This document shows, one piece after another, positions 55,201 through 64,000 of a stretch of DNA of 64,000 nucleotides. The position numbers were made by a program, and so were the translations under genes. Source of the DNA: Paenibacillus polymyxa (GTDB lineage Bacteria; Bacillota; Bacilli; Paenibacillales; Paenibacillaceae); the NCBI RefSeq assembly GCF_015710975.1, contig NZ_CP049783.1:5117001-5181000 (forward strand), in the 5' to 3' direction. Every line of letters starts with the position of its first letter. Position 1 is the stretch's first letter. Under the pieces are notes generated by a model, which was given only the letters and a program-made list of their open reading frames with translations, had not been told where the DNA came from and did not search any database.

Positions 55201-58200
55201 TCCCCTGCCTCACTAAAGATGCGAACGGGAATGGTATTAATGAACAAGCCGATAATACCCTCGACTCCGATAATATCCGATGGGCGGCCTGAGACGACAC
55301 TACCAAATACGACATCACGGTGGTTGTTATATTTTTGCAGCACAATTCCCCATACGGTTTGTAATAACGTATTCATGGTTACCTGATATCGCTTAGCCGT
55401 CTCCTCCACCCGGAGGGTAAGCTCACGCTCCAAAACCGTCACCCAATCACTAGCTGTATAGCCTCCACTCTTGCGGCCGGATTTTACAGCTGGTAGTGCT
55501 GTTTGCTGCTCATACCCGGATAAATAGCTGCTCCAGTAATCAGTTGCCGCCTTGCGATCCTGTGCTTCCAGCCATTCAATAAAGCGGCTGTACGGCACTG
55601 CCGGTGCCAGCTCCGGCACTCTGCCCTCCTGAAGTGCTGCATAGCTCTCAAACACTTCTTTATTTATTAGGGACAGACACCAGCCGTCCATGACGATATG
55701 ATGGAAGCTCCACACAATATGGTAACTGTCTTCCCCGGTGCGCAAAATCGCTATACGCATCAGGACATCCCGACGCAGATCAAATCCCCTTGCTTTATCT
55801 TCCAACTTGAAGTTCTTCAGCCAAATGCCCCTTGTATCGCTATCCAACTCGCGTAAATCTTCATAATAGAAGCCACAATCCCGATTTCGGTAGACCACCT
55901 GCAACGGCTCCGTATCCCGGCCGAAATAAAAATGTGTACGTAGCACCTCATGTCGCCGAACCAGCATATTCAGACTTTCTGCAAAATTCCCGATGTCTAT
56001 CCGACCCCGCATATCATAAGAAACCTGCTCAAAATACGCGTCATTCGCGGCTGCTTGACTATCAAGCTGGCTGTGAAACAACATCCCTTTCTGCATCGGG
56101 GTTAGTGCATATACATTGTCGATCTCACCCGCAGCGCCCATTTCAGATAACAGGCTGTCCAAGCCCTCCACACTCATTCCTTTATAGGAAATATCACTTG
56201 GGGTCAGCTCTGGGTGTTCTTTATGGGTGCAATGTGTCAAAATTTCGCGCAAGCTCGATTCCAGTAATCTCGCCAATCGCTCAATCGTCTCTGGTCGGTA
56301 GCTGGTACGGCTATAGCTAATTGTCAGCCCCAACTGACCTCCCGAAATGATGCCGCCAAAATCCAGTGTATATGTCCGAGCCATTGTCGGGCTAAGTGGC
56401 ATCCCCCCCTCATATGGGGATGACTGCAAGTCGTTTCCTTTCATATCCTGATCGAACTGTCCCAAATAGTTAAAACTAATTTCAGGAGCTGTCGTAAATA
56501 TGGCTGAAGGTCCCTCCGATGCCTGTGTCTGACTGTCGAATAAATATTTCAGTGCGCCGTAGCCGATCCCTTTTTGCGGGATACTGCGCAGTCCTTCCTT
56601 CACATGTTTGATTCGCTGCGAAAGAACAGTTTCTTCTGGCATATCGAGTAAAACAGGATATTGGCTTGTAAACCACCCTATCGTCCGGGTAATATCCACC
56701 TCTGATAAAATGGGTTCACGTCCATGTCCCTCTAGATTTATCAGGAAACGATCATTTCCGCTCCATGCCTGTAACGCCATTCCTACCGCAGTCAGCAACA
56801 GGTCATTAATTTCTGTACGGTAGGCACGATTGGCCTGCTTGAGCAGTTGCTCTGTCTCTGCATTTGTCCATAAAGCAGTAACCGACTCACTATCGCCAAT
56901 CAATGGCTTATCGTGCTCGTTATGTCCGTAATCCTGCGGCAAAGGAGCCAGTTCCGCTTGTGCAAGCTCCTCCCAATACGCCCGCTCACGTTCCATGGCC
57001 GGACTGTTGGCATAGGCGTGCAGCTTTTCGGCCCACGTTTGGAACGAATCCGTCTTGTGAGGTAACTGAATCACCTGCTCACCCTTGGAGGCTTGCTCAT
57101 AAGCTGTCGCCAAGTCCTCAAATAAGATGCGCCAGGACACTCCATCTACCACCAAATGATGAATTGCGACCAGCAGATGATCCCCATCCGGGCAACGGAA
57201 CAGGCCGAGCCTCATCAACGGCCCTTCGCTTAGAGAAATACCTGATTGAATTTCATTGCATTTGGCTTCAATTATCTTCGCCAAGTTCCCTTCAATAGCA
57301 TCACTGTTCCTATAGTCAAAGCACTCCAAATGGTACGGTTCGCCTTCATCTACACCTCGGTTCCATGCTGTATATCCGTTCTCCGACGACCGAAAAATCA
57401 TACGCAATGCATCATGATGCGTTGTAATCTGATGGAGCGCCTGCCGAAGTGCCTGTTCGTCATAGCCTTCCTGTCGATAGAGCATGACCGATTGGTTGAA
57501 ATAGTGTGGTTCATCTGTTGGCTGTTCAAAGAACCAGCGCTGAATCGGTGTAAGCACAACATTTCCGGTAACCTCGCCCTGCTCGGCTACTCGGTTAACT
57601 GGCTGAATATAAGTACTTAGATCCGCAATTGTCGGGTATTTAAACAAGTCCTTCATTTCCAGCTTGTATCCAGCCTGAAACAAGCGAGACGACACTTGAA
57701 TGGCCTTGATGGAGTCGCCACCCAAATGGAAGAAGTTATCCTGTATCCCAACCTTCTGAATACCTAGGATGGCTCCCCATGCCGCAGCCAAAGCCTGTTG
57801 AACATCCGTTTCAGGTGCCACATAATCCATGCCTGTATCGAGATTATGCTCAGGCAGAGGTAGTGCCCTGCGGTCTACTTTGCCATTTAGCGTCAAAGGC
57901 AGTCTGGAAAGACGTACAAAGTAAGAAGGCACCATATAGCTCGGCAGATCCTGTGATAGAGCGTTACGTAAGTCGCTAGCGCTTAGTTCGCTGTCTGTTA
58001 CAAAATAGGCACACAGCTGTTTTTGCCCGTGATCATCCTGTCGCACTATCACAACCGATTCCTTCACACCTGCAATCGTGGACAAACGGGTTTCAACTTC
58101 ACCCAGTTCGATGCGATAGCCGCGAATTTTGACCTGCTCATCCATTCTTCCCTTGTACTCCAGTACGCCATCAGCACGCCAACGCACCAAATCCCCTGTA

Positions 58201-61200
58201 CGATAGCAATATTCTCCAGGCCGGAATGGACTTTCAATAAACTTTTCTGCCGTAAGCACAGGCCGATTCAGATACCCGAGTGCCACGCCATCGCCACCGA
58301 GAAGGAGTTCGCCCCATGCCCCCACAGGCTGCAATTTTAACGAACGATTGACCACATAAACGGTGGAATGATCAATCGGACGCCCAATGGGAACACCTTG
58401 AGTTTGCGGTTCCATAATTTCATAGGTGGTGGAAAAGGTTGTGTTCTCCGTCGGCCCATAAACATTACTCAATCGAAGGTGCGGGTACTCCTTCAGCACG
58501 CGGTTAGCGTGTGGTACGGACATCACATCACCACCCACGAGCAATTCCTTCAGGGATGCAAACACTTCAATGTCTTGCTGTGAATGCTGATTAAATAAAG
58601 CCGTGGTCATGAACATGGTGTTAATCCGATACTTATTCATCGCCTGTTTGAACTTGGCAGCATCCAAAATAGTGTCATGATTTACTACATATAATTGGCC
58701 ACCGTTCAGCAGCGTTCCCCAGATTTCAAATGTGGAGGCATCGAATACAACTGCACCCATTTGCAGCATACGCGTATTTTCGTCAAGCGTGGCGTAGCTA
58801 GTGCTCTTCACCAATCGTACGACATTACGGTGATTGACCATAACGCCTTTCGGCTTGCCTGTCGTACCAGAGGTGTATATGACATGCGAAAGATCTAAGG
58901 CAGATCCCCCATTTGAAATAGCATCTGATCCATGGGTATGAGTGTAGCCTTCAAATTCACTGCTCCATAGTTGTGCATCGCTCAAATCGATGACTGGAAT
59001 ACCTGGTTCAAAAGAAACCTGCTCACGTCGCTGTGACAGTAACAGCTCGGCACCGGAATCCTCTAGTAAATAACGGATGCGTTCTTCCGGATACTCGGGA
59101 TCAATAGGAACGTAAGCCCCCCCTGCCTTCAAAATAGCCAGCATGCTCACGACCATTTCAATGGAACGCTCAGCCACTATCCCTACTCGCTGTATCTGAG
59201 TCCCGGACCCGTGCCGTATCCCATGGGAAGTAAGGAGGCATGCCAAACGATCGGAACGCTCATTCAGCTCGTGATAAGTGAGTTGTGTGTCCGCAAAGGT
59301 GATCGCTAGTCGATCTGGCGATTGTGCAACCTGTTCCTCGAATAGCACATGCATTAATTGATCCCGTGGATACGGAGAGTCTGCTGCTGTAGTGCTGAAT
59401 TGCTTCACCAGCTGCTCTTTTTCTTGGATCGAAACCATTTCTATAGCCGCAAGAGCGATCTCCGGCTGTTCTATAACCACATTGATTAGCTGCTGTAAAT
59501 GTACAGCCAGTCGTTCGATGGTTTCGCGTTTGTACAAACGGGTTCCGTATTGAAAACCGCAGGCAATTTGTTCCCCATCCTCCTGCGCGAACAGACTTAG
59601 ATCAAATTTAGCCGTCGTTTGTTCACTCGGATAAGGTGCTAATTGCAGCTCTGCCAGCTGCTGCTCTGTTTGTTCCAGGTTTTGTAGAGCAAACATAGTA
59701 TCAAATAACGGATTGCGGCTTAAATCTCGATCCACACCCAGCTTTTCTACCAGCTCTTCGAACGGATAATCCTGATGTTCAAAAGCCTTTAACGCGTTAT
59801 CCTTGACCTCCAGCACATAATCGCGGAATGTTTTCCCGCCTTCCGGATAATTACGGATTGCCAGTGTATTGACGAACATACCGATCAGATTGCCAAGATC
59901 AGCATGAGGCCGTCCCGCGATTGGTGAACCGACAATGATATCCTCCTGCCCGCTGTATTGGCTAAGCAAAGCCGTATAGGCAGCCAACAGCACCATATAT
60001 AAAGTCGATTCGGTCTGCATCGCAATGCTTTTTAATCCTTCGCTTTGCCGTTGATCGAGCGTAAATTCTAGTACATCCCCTTCAAAGCTTCTCACCGCCG
60101 GACGTGGATAATCAGTCGGAATATCCAGCACAGGCAGCTCTCCTGCAAAGGTATTGAGCCAGTAGTCTTCCTGTTCTTGATAGCGTTCACTTTGTTGCTG
60201 CTCCCGCTGCCAAGCAGCGTAGTCCTTATACTGAATACGCAGCGACGGAAGCGTATCCCCTGCATATAAGTGGATGAAGTCCTGAATCAATACATTTATA
60301 GAGGTGCCGTCAGAAATGATGTGATGCATATCCAACAGCAAAATATGATGCTCTGGACTAATTTCAATCAGACCAGCCCGGAACAGCGGAGCCTGCTCAA
60401 GATTGAATGGCTGGACAAAGCCATGCACCAGCTCATCTGTCTCCCTCTGGTCAGCTCCGGGGGCATGAATCAACTCCACGCGAAAAGAAACCTCGTTATG
60501 TACTCGCTGGACAGGTTCACCATTCATGGTCTCAAAGCTCGTTCGCAATGTTTCATGGCGGTCAATAAGCTGACGGAACGCATTATCCAGTGCCTTATGA
60601 TCAAGTGAACCGATCAGTGTCAGGGCTCCGGGTATGTTATAGCTAATTCCCGCTCCATCAAGCTGATTGAGAATATACATCCGTTTTTGGGCCGAAGATA
60701 CCGCATAAAATGGCTTATTCTCCGAAACAGGGATGGATTCATAGGTGGTTTGCTCCAGTGCTTCAATAACCTGCGCAAACTGTTCGATGGTTGGGTGCTG
60801 GAATAGATCCTTTAGCTGCACATTTTTATGCAATTGCTTATGGATGAGTGATATGACATGTGTCGCCCGCAGGGAATGTCCTCCTGCTTCAAAAAAGTTA
60901 TCCTTAATGCCAATACGTTCAATTTCAAGCACTTCTTTCCAGATTATGACCAGTTGTGCTTGTAATTGATTTTGAGGAGGTACATATTCTGCGCCTGAGC
61001 TTATGCCTCCCTCGGGTCGCGGCAACGCCCGGCGATCCACCTTGCCATTAGGTGTCAAGGGTAATTGTTCCAGCTGTACAAAATACGACGGCACCATATA
61101 ACTTGGTAGCTCTCGGTTCAAAGCACTGCGAAGCTCACTTAACTGTACATCCGCATGGGTTACCACATAAGCGCAGAGCTGCTTTTGCCCCTGCTCATCC

Positions 61201-63458
61201 TCCCGTGCAATCACAACTGCTTCTCGGACTGCCTCCAGCTTCAACAGCTGCGCTTCCACCTCGCCCAATTCAATCCGATAGCCCCGGATTTTCACTTGTG
61301 CGTCGATCCGCCCTTTGTATTCCAGCGTTCCGTCCGCATTCCACCGCACCAGGTCCCCTGTTCGATAGCAGCGTTCGCCGTTACAAAACGGACTATCGAT
61401 GAACTGTTCAGCCGTCAAGTCCGGACGGTTGCGGTATCCACGTGCCACCCCATCACCGCCCACTAGCAACTCACCCCATACCCCGACGGGCTGAAGCTGC
61501 ATCGAACGGTCCACGACATATGCTGTCGAATTATGGATCGGTCTGCCAATTGGCACAGATTCCGATTGCACACCGTTGATCGCATGCACTGTGGAAAAGG
61601 TCGTATTTTCAGTTGGGCCATAGATATTACTGATTCGCAGGGACGGATGAGCCTTCAGCACCCGATTCATATGTGGTACGGACATCACATCACCGCCGAC
61701 CAGCAGCTCCCGTATCCCCTCGAACAACGCCAGATCCTGCTGAGACAGCTGGTTAAAGAGCGGTGTGGTGAGAAACATCGTGGTAATGCTGTGGCTGCGT
61801 ACAGCTTCCTTAAGCTTGAGCACGTCCAAAATGACATCCTGACTCACTAGCACAAGCTGTCCACCATTTAGCAACGCCCCCCAAATTTCAAAGGTGGACG
61901 CGTCAAAGACAACAGACCCAGTCTGCAAAATGCGCGTGTCCGCATCCAAACGTGCATAGTTTGCATGTTTCACCAAACGAACGACATTGCGATGTTCCAC
62001 CATTACCCCTTTGGGCTGGCCTGTTGTTCCTGAGGTGTACATAATATAGGCCAAGCGATCAGCTGCGGTCGCCTTCGGTTGTTCTTCAGCTGCATAAACC
62101 TGCTGTATTGGTTTAGCTTGTTCTGATTGCGTATCTTCTGTTGGGATAGTTGTAGTAGAAGCAAGTTCGGGACTAGCAGAAATAGAATAGAGTGGGTTTA
62201 AGCAGTCCACATATCCCATATTACCCGTATCTGTACTCATCCCGTTATCATACGACAAAACGGAATTGCAGCGATCAGCATCATCTGTTTCATAGATCGC
62301 ATCATCACTCAGGTCAAGTACTATTCCCTTAAAATCTGTGGGCCGATGCTCCATTTTTTGTACAAGCAGTATCTTGGTCTCGGAATCCTCCAGCAAATAA
62401 CGCACGCGCTCGTCCGGGTAATCAGAGTCAATCGGAACATACACCCCGCCTGCTTTAAGAATCGCGAGCATGCCTACAATCATCTCAATTGAGCGCTCAG
62501 CTACAATGCCGACTGTCTGTTCGGTACGGATTCCCTGCTTACGTAAAAAATGAGCCAGTCGGTTGGCCTTTTCATTTAATTTTTCATAGGTTAGGCTATT
62601 GGGTCCAGACACTACTGCCACCTGCTGTGGTACCTGCTTCGCCTGTATCTCGAACAATTCATGAATGGAAGCATCACGTGGATAATCTACAGCTGTATCG
62701 TTGAAAGTATGAACCAGCTGCTCTACTTCTTGTTCTGACAGCACTTGTGCTGTGCAAATCTCCAACTCTGGCTGATGTAAAACAACGGTATACAGCCGTA
62801 ATAGCTGCTCAACAAAGCGTTCAATCGTCATCTGGTCGTAACGGTCGCTACTGTATTTCACGTTTAGAGAAACTGCAGCATTTTCCCATTGAAATTGAAA
62901 ATCTAGCTCAGATTGCACGTGATGTAGAAAATCAGAAATGTGAATATTTCGCAAGGAGGCCGTGGTGTGGATAAGAGGCTTGTCGTCCTTGTTACGTAGG
63001 ATTTCAAGCCCCTCGGTATAGTTCCAAAAAGGAATATTTTGGTGTTCAATAGCTTCGCTGACAGAGGTTTTGATCTGAGACAGCAAGGTTTTGAAGGTCG
63101 TTGAAGAATCCAGCGTATTTTTCAATAAAAGCAGATGGTTGATTGGCTTGGTAGCACCGTTGCCAGACTTGGCTACTGGAATGCCCAGCAGCACACTTTC
63201 CTCACCTGTGTATTTATGCAATAAGCTCTCAACTCCAGCCAGCAGAACCATAAACACGGCCCATGGAGCTCCACCTGTTATAGATAATATTCTTTGGGAA
63301 ATTTCAGATGGAAATGTGAGCGTGTACGTAAGAAAATTAGAACTCGTTGCAGCTGTATCCTTGGACACATGATTGGTGTATGGCAAGCAAGTGATATGAT
63401 CCTCAGATTCCAGCTTATGACTCCAGTAGTTTTTTTCCTTCTCAAATAAGGCTTTCAA
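52251..63458 (-). CDS. triE: Three-module nonribosomal peptide synthetase with terminal thioesterase, probable tridecaptin synthetase TriE
   Basis: About 3735 residues: half-C (1-240), A1 (A3 motif near 472), T1 (GGHSL near 858), C (HHIISDG near 1046), A2 (near 1529), T2 (GGDSI near 1913), E (HHLVVDGVSW near 2103), C (HHIVMDG near 2588), A3 (near 3057), T3 (GGHSL near 3443), TE (GYSIGG near 3566). Pocket codes by eye are DAFFLGITFK, DAFFLGVTFK and DVFWLGGTFK: two Ile/Val-like residues, the second epimerised, then an uncertain small residue. That fits Val11-D-aIle12-Ala13 of tridecaptin, an inference. TTG 63458 is seven nt after AGGAGG; the ATG at 63464 is only one nt after it. The gene symbol is tentative. 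Confidence 0.9.
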   Translation of the reverse strand: MKALFEKEKNYWSHKLESEDHITCLPYTNHVSKDTAATSSNFLTYTLTFPSEISQRILSITGGAPWAVFMVLLAGVESLLHKYTGEESVLLGIPVAKSGNGATKPINHLLLLKNTLDSSTTFKTLLSQIKTSVSEAIEHQNIPFWNYTEGLEILRNKDDKPLIHTTASLRNIHISDFLHHVQSELDFQFQWENAAVSLNVKYSSDRYDQMTIERFVEQLLRLYTVVLHQPELEICTAQVLSEQEVEQLVHTFNDTAVDYPRDASIHELFEIQAKQVPQQVAVVSGPNSLTYEKLNEKANRLAHFLRKQGIRTEQTVGIVAERSIEMIVGMLAILKAGGVYVPIDSDYPDERVRYLLEDSETKILLVQKMEHRPTDFKGIVLDLSDDAIYETDDADRCNSVLSYDNGMSTDTGNMGYVDCLNPLYSISASPELASTTTIPTEDTQSEQAKPIQQVYAAEEQPKATAADRLAYIMYTSGTTGQPKGVMVEHRNVVRLVKHANYARLDADTRILQTGSVVFDASTFEIWGALLNGGQLVLVSQDVILDVLKLKEAVRSHSITTMFLTTPLFNQLSQQDLALFEGIRELLVGGDVMSVPHMNRVLKAHPSLRISNIYGPTENTTFSTVHAINGVQSESVPIGRPIHNSTAYVVDRSMQLQPVGVWGELLVGGDGVARGYRNRPDLTAEQFIDSPFCNGERCYRTGDLVRWNADGTLEYKGRIDAQVKIRGYRIELGEVEAQLLKLEAVREAVVIAREDEQGQKQLCAYVVTHADVQLSELRSALNRELPSYMVPSYFVQLEQLPLTPNGKVDRRALPRPEGGISSGAEYVPPQNQLQAQLVIIWKEVLEIERIGIKDNFFEAGGHSLRATHVISLIHKQLHKNVQLKDLFQHPTIEQFAQVIEALEQTTYESIPVSENKPFYAVSSAQKRMYILNQLDGAGISYNIPGALTLIGSLDHKALDNAFRQLIDRHETLRTSFETMNGEPVQRVHNEVSFRVELIHAPGADQRETDELVHGFVQPFNLEQAPLFRAGLIEISPEHHILLLDMHHIISDGTSINVLIQDFIHLYAGDTLPSLRIQYKDYAAWQREQQQSERYQEQEDYWLNTFAGELPVLDIPTDYPRPAVRSFEGDVLEFTLDQRQSEGLKSIAMQTESTLYMVLLAAYTALLSQYSGQEDIIVGSPIAGRPHADLGNLIGMFVNTLAIRNYPEGGKTFRDYVLEVKDNALKAFEHQDYPFEELVEKLGVDRDLSRNPLFDTMFALQNLEQTEQQLAELQLAPYPSEQTTAKFDLSLFAQEDGEQIACGFQYGTRLYKRETIERLAVHLQQLINVVIEQPEIALAAIEMVSIQEKEQLVKQFSTTAADSPYPRDQLMHVLFEEQVAQSPDRLAITFADTQLTYHELNERSDRLACLLTSHGIRHGSGTQIQRVGIVAERSIEMVVSMLAILKAGGAYVPIDPEYPEERIRYLLEDSGAELLLSQRREQVSFEPGIPVIDLSDAQLWSSEFEGYTHTHGSDAISNGGSALDLSHVIYTSGTTGKPKGVMVNHRNVVRLVKSTSYATLDENTRMLQMGAVVFDASTFEIWGTLLNGGQLYVVNHDTILDAAKFKQAMNKYRINTMFMTTALFNQHSQQDIEVFASLKELLVGGDVMSVPHANRVLKEYPHLRLSNVYGPTENTTFSTTYEIMEPQTQGVPIGRPIDHSTVYVVNRSLKLQPVGAWGELLLGGDGVALGYLNRPVLTAEKFIESPFRPGEYCYRTGDLVRWRADGVLEYKGRMDEQVKIRGYRIELGEVETRLSTIAGVKESVVIVRQDDHGQKQLCAYFVTDSELSASDLRNALSQDLPSYMVPSYFVRLSRLPLTLNGKVDRRALPLPEHNLDTGMDYVAPETDVQQALAAAWGAILGIQKVGIQDNFFHLGGDSIKAIQVSSRLFQAGYKLEMKDLFKYPTIADLSTYIQPVNRVAEQGEVTGNVVLTPIQRWFFEQPTDEPHYFNQSVMLYRQEGYDEQALRQALHQITTHHDALRMIFRSSENGYTAWNRGVDEGEPYHLECFDYRNSDAIEGNLAKIIEAKCNEIQSGISLSEGPLMRLGLFRCPDGDHLLVAIHHLVVDGVSWRILFEDLATAYEQASKGEQVIQLPHKTDSFQTWAEKLHAYANSPAMERERAYWEELAQAELAPLPQDYGHNEHDKPLIGDSESVTALWTNAETEQLLKQANRAYRTEINDLLLTAVGMALQAWSGNDRFLINLEGHGREPILSEVDITRTIGWFTSQYPVLLDMPEETVLSQRIKHVKEGLRSIPQKGIGYGALKYLFDSQTQASEGPSAIFTTAPEISFNYLGQFDQDMKGNDLQSSPYEGGMPLSPTMARTYTLDFGGIISGGQLGLTISYSRTSYRPETIERLARLLESSLREILTHCTHKEHPELTPSDISYKGMSVEGLDSLLSEMGAAGEIDNVYALTPMQKGMLFHSQLDSQAAANDAYFEQVSYDMRGRIDIGNFAESLNMLVRRHEVLRTHFYFGRDTEPLQVVYRNRDCGFYYEDLRELDSDTRGIWLKNFKLEDKARGFDLRRDVLMRIAILRTGEDSYHIVWSFHHIVMDGWCLSLINKEVFESYAALQEGRVPELAPAVPYSRFIEWLEAQDRKAATDYWSSYLSGYEQQTALPAVKSGRKSGGYTASDWVTVLERELTLRVEETAKRYQVTMNTLLQTVWGIVLQKYNNHRDVVFGSVVSGRPSDIIGVEGIIGLFINTIPVRIFSEAGESFAEVMKKTQEQALASHAYDTYPLFEIQALTDQKQDLINHIMVFENYPVDEQVEEMEIDGQELSPISNVVALEQTNYDLNVVVMPGECVKIRFMYNALNYDQTDIERLHGHFVNLLEQTLLNPNVRVEELELVTAAEKQQITREFNDTSSAYPDNQTIHKLFEEQAERTPDHIAVALGHQTLTYRELNETANGLARTLRDAGIKPDEPVGILTERSLDMIIGTLAILKAGGAYVPVDPQYPEDRIRYMLEDSGAKLLLAQQDLLDRCYFDGQIVNLNDDKSYSADASNPGIDGASNHAAYVIYTSGSTGKPKGVVVEHRSVVRLVRNTDYVPFDESTRMLQTCAFVFDVSTFEIWGALLNGGQLVLLHKDDLLDAAKMKETIQDHHVNMMWLTTPLFNQLSQQDSKLFGDVKYLLVGGDVLSAPHINRVLRDNPHMNIINGYGPTENTTFSTTYHITEEQLDSVPIGRPICNSTAYVVDSSFNLQPVGAWGELVVGGDGVARGYLNRPELTAERFLANPWVDGDRLYCTGDLVRWREDGILEYAGRIDQQVKIRGYRIELGEVETRLASVPSVRDSVVIALRDGAGQQQLCAYFTADEQLTIRELRTVMSASLPSYMIPSAFVQLDRFPLTTNGKIDRKALPVPDKALHTGIEYVAPRTDVEQLLAAIWQEVLEIPQVGIHDDFFTLGGHSLKVLELIRKVRLATDIELPIRSVLEFPTIEEQALTLLKADLDYKVDSPIIRLNEHGPVSIFCFPPMLGYGLSFAELAKQLDQDAVVYGLEFVDDVTDEQAMLARYVDLIISTQAQGPYVLLGYSIGGNLAHKVAGTLERQGHTVSDILMLDSVKRAEALPFTDEETEQEIHAMLEQVPESYRELLNETYQRKMIAYAVYGNQLVNTENVQANIHGFVAAGSETVKGTGDNKLLWKDATQGSYEEHSLIGNHYELLEPGFIEENVKCIRATIHKITRNMGKDVTQGLAHHNS

Positions 63459-63623
63459 TGACATCCCTCCTGCTTCATGGGGTCTGTACCCCTGTTGGAA
63501 TGGTGCTTTGTTACGTAATTGAGCAATGTGTCGGAAAATTAATACTTTGCAGGCAAGGGCAGTCGGACAAGCCGCCGCCCTCTGCGCATGCAAAGTGAAA
63601 TCATTTCTTTTTAGAAAACTGAT

Positions 63624-64000
63624 TTAGAAAATAAAGTCGATGGAATCTGGCGAGAAGCCTTCCGGCTGCTCGCTCGAGTTCACCTGAATATCGCTTAATA
63701 GCAAATCTGGATTAGCTCCAACCTGGGACAGGATCGCTATCAAATCTCCGGTTAATCGTTCAATAGCATCTGCGCCAAACAGCTTTGTGCAATATTCGAA
63801 GGAACCCTTGATCTGCCCGTCTTCATCACTCATGGACAAGGTCAAATCGAATTTGGAAATACGATGCTCCTGAACATACGGACTAAAGGACAGTGTTTCA
63901 AGCTTCGCTTCCTGTGACTCCGTATTTTGCAGTACAAACATGGTGTCAAACAACGGATTACGGCTTGCATCCCGCGCTACATCCAGCTTTTCCACCAACT
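63624..64000 (-). CDS. Upstream NRPS subunit, C-terminal end of a condensation domain (partial)
   Basis: The 124 residues visible are the last third of a C domain: VEKLDVARDASRNPLFDTMF followed by VLQN, then FDLTLSMSDEDGQIKGSFEY, and the linker LLLSDIQVNSSEQPEGFSPD before the stop. The protein thus ends at the C-A junction of the next module, whose A domain is on the next gene. The start is beyond the right edge. By context it would be the preceding subunit (TriD if the tridecaptin call is right). About 165 bp separate it from the next gene; they should be co-transcribed. Confidence 0.88.
   Translation of the reverse strand, partial: LVEKLDVARDASRNPLFDTMFVLQNTESQEAKLETLSFSPYVQEHRISKFDLTLSMSDEDGQIKGSFEYCTKLFGADAIERLTGDLIAILSQVGANPDLLLSDIQVNSSEQPEGFSPDSIDFIF

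Noticed and set aside
52251..63458. Fusaricidin or polymyxin synthetase
   Set aside because: Fusaricidin is made by a single six-module protein, and polymyxin synthetases carry Dab/Thr modules. A three-module C-terminal protein with a middle E domain and aliphatic pockets fits neither.
63465..63593. An N-terminal extension of the NRPS by 45 codons to ATG 63593
   Set aside because: No ribosome-binding site and no similarity; the AGGAGG at 63466-63471 fits the TTG at 63458, and homologous NRPS proteins start at the K-A-L-F-E-K-E segment.

Overview
The window looks like a chromosome segment of a Paenibacillus of the polymyxa group. Signs are strong AGGAGG ribosome-binding sites with frequent TTG and GTG starts, a T-box leader before proS, Bacillales-type genes (niaR, yidC2, trhO, ylmA-like, yheC/D-like) and, at the right end, a nonribosomal peptide synthetase whose layout fits the last subunit of tridecaptin synthetase. 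I see no rRNA, tRNA, CRISPR array or insertion sequence.

Layout. 1-2.9 kb: siderophore-iron ABC importer (binding lipoprotein and two permeases) behind a very long Fur-type palindrome. 2.9-14.4 kb: single genes and short units, including an Imm63-like immunity protein, an antibiotic-kinase-like protein, an old-yellow-enzyme reductase, agmatine-to-putrescine genes aguA-aguB, a YfcE-like phosphodiesterase, a sugar acetyltransferase, and a 6-phospho-beta-glucosidase with its ROK-type regulator. 14.5-23.2 kb: a membrane protein with an L7/L12-like tail, ybaK, oxalate decarboxylase, a TetR-controlled NmrA-like gene with a broken SnoaL gene, a YebC-family gene, a spermidine-synthase-like gene, proS with T-box, and an adenylate-kinase-like gene. 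23.2-30.2 kb: PfkB kinase, GH27 alpha-galactosidase, trhO, AEC carrier, ylmA-like ATPase, a heptamer minisatellite and a second bicupin decarboxylase.

30.3-35.6 kb: probable spore-surface glycan cluster (YheC/D-like ATP-grasp, DUF6492-like transferase, ManC, AstE-like hydrolase, GT4), with sporulation-type -10 boxes in its divergent promoter region. 35.9-42.3 kb: NlpC/P60 hydrolase, two-component system, two PAP2 phosphatases, YoaP-like acetyltransferase, and yidC2. The yidC2 gene is preceded by an apparent MifM-like arrest leader. 42.4-46.9 kb: nadA, divergent nifS-niaR, greA and two small sporulation-like genes. 46.9-52.0 kb: a large secreted multidomain protein and a membrane serine hydrolase. 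52.2-64 kb: the NRPS genes.

The most interesting item is the yidC2 leader at 41982-42302. It is a short protein with an N-terminal membrane segment and a C-terminal Arg-rich then Pro-Asp-Glu-Asp-Ala-Ser segment resembling the MifM arrest region of Bacillus subtilis. Directly downstream is a hairpin whose 3' arm covers the yidC2 Shine-Dalgarno. Other points of note are a ROK regulator with no ATG/GTG/TTG start for its DNA-binding domain, two gene remnants (SnoaL and LbH acetyltransferase), a histidine kinase lacking the H-box proline, and divergent active-site lids in two oxalate decarboxylases.
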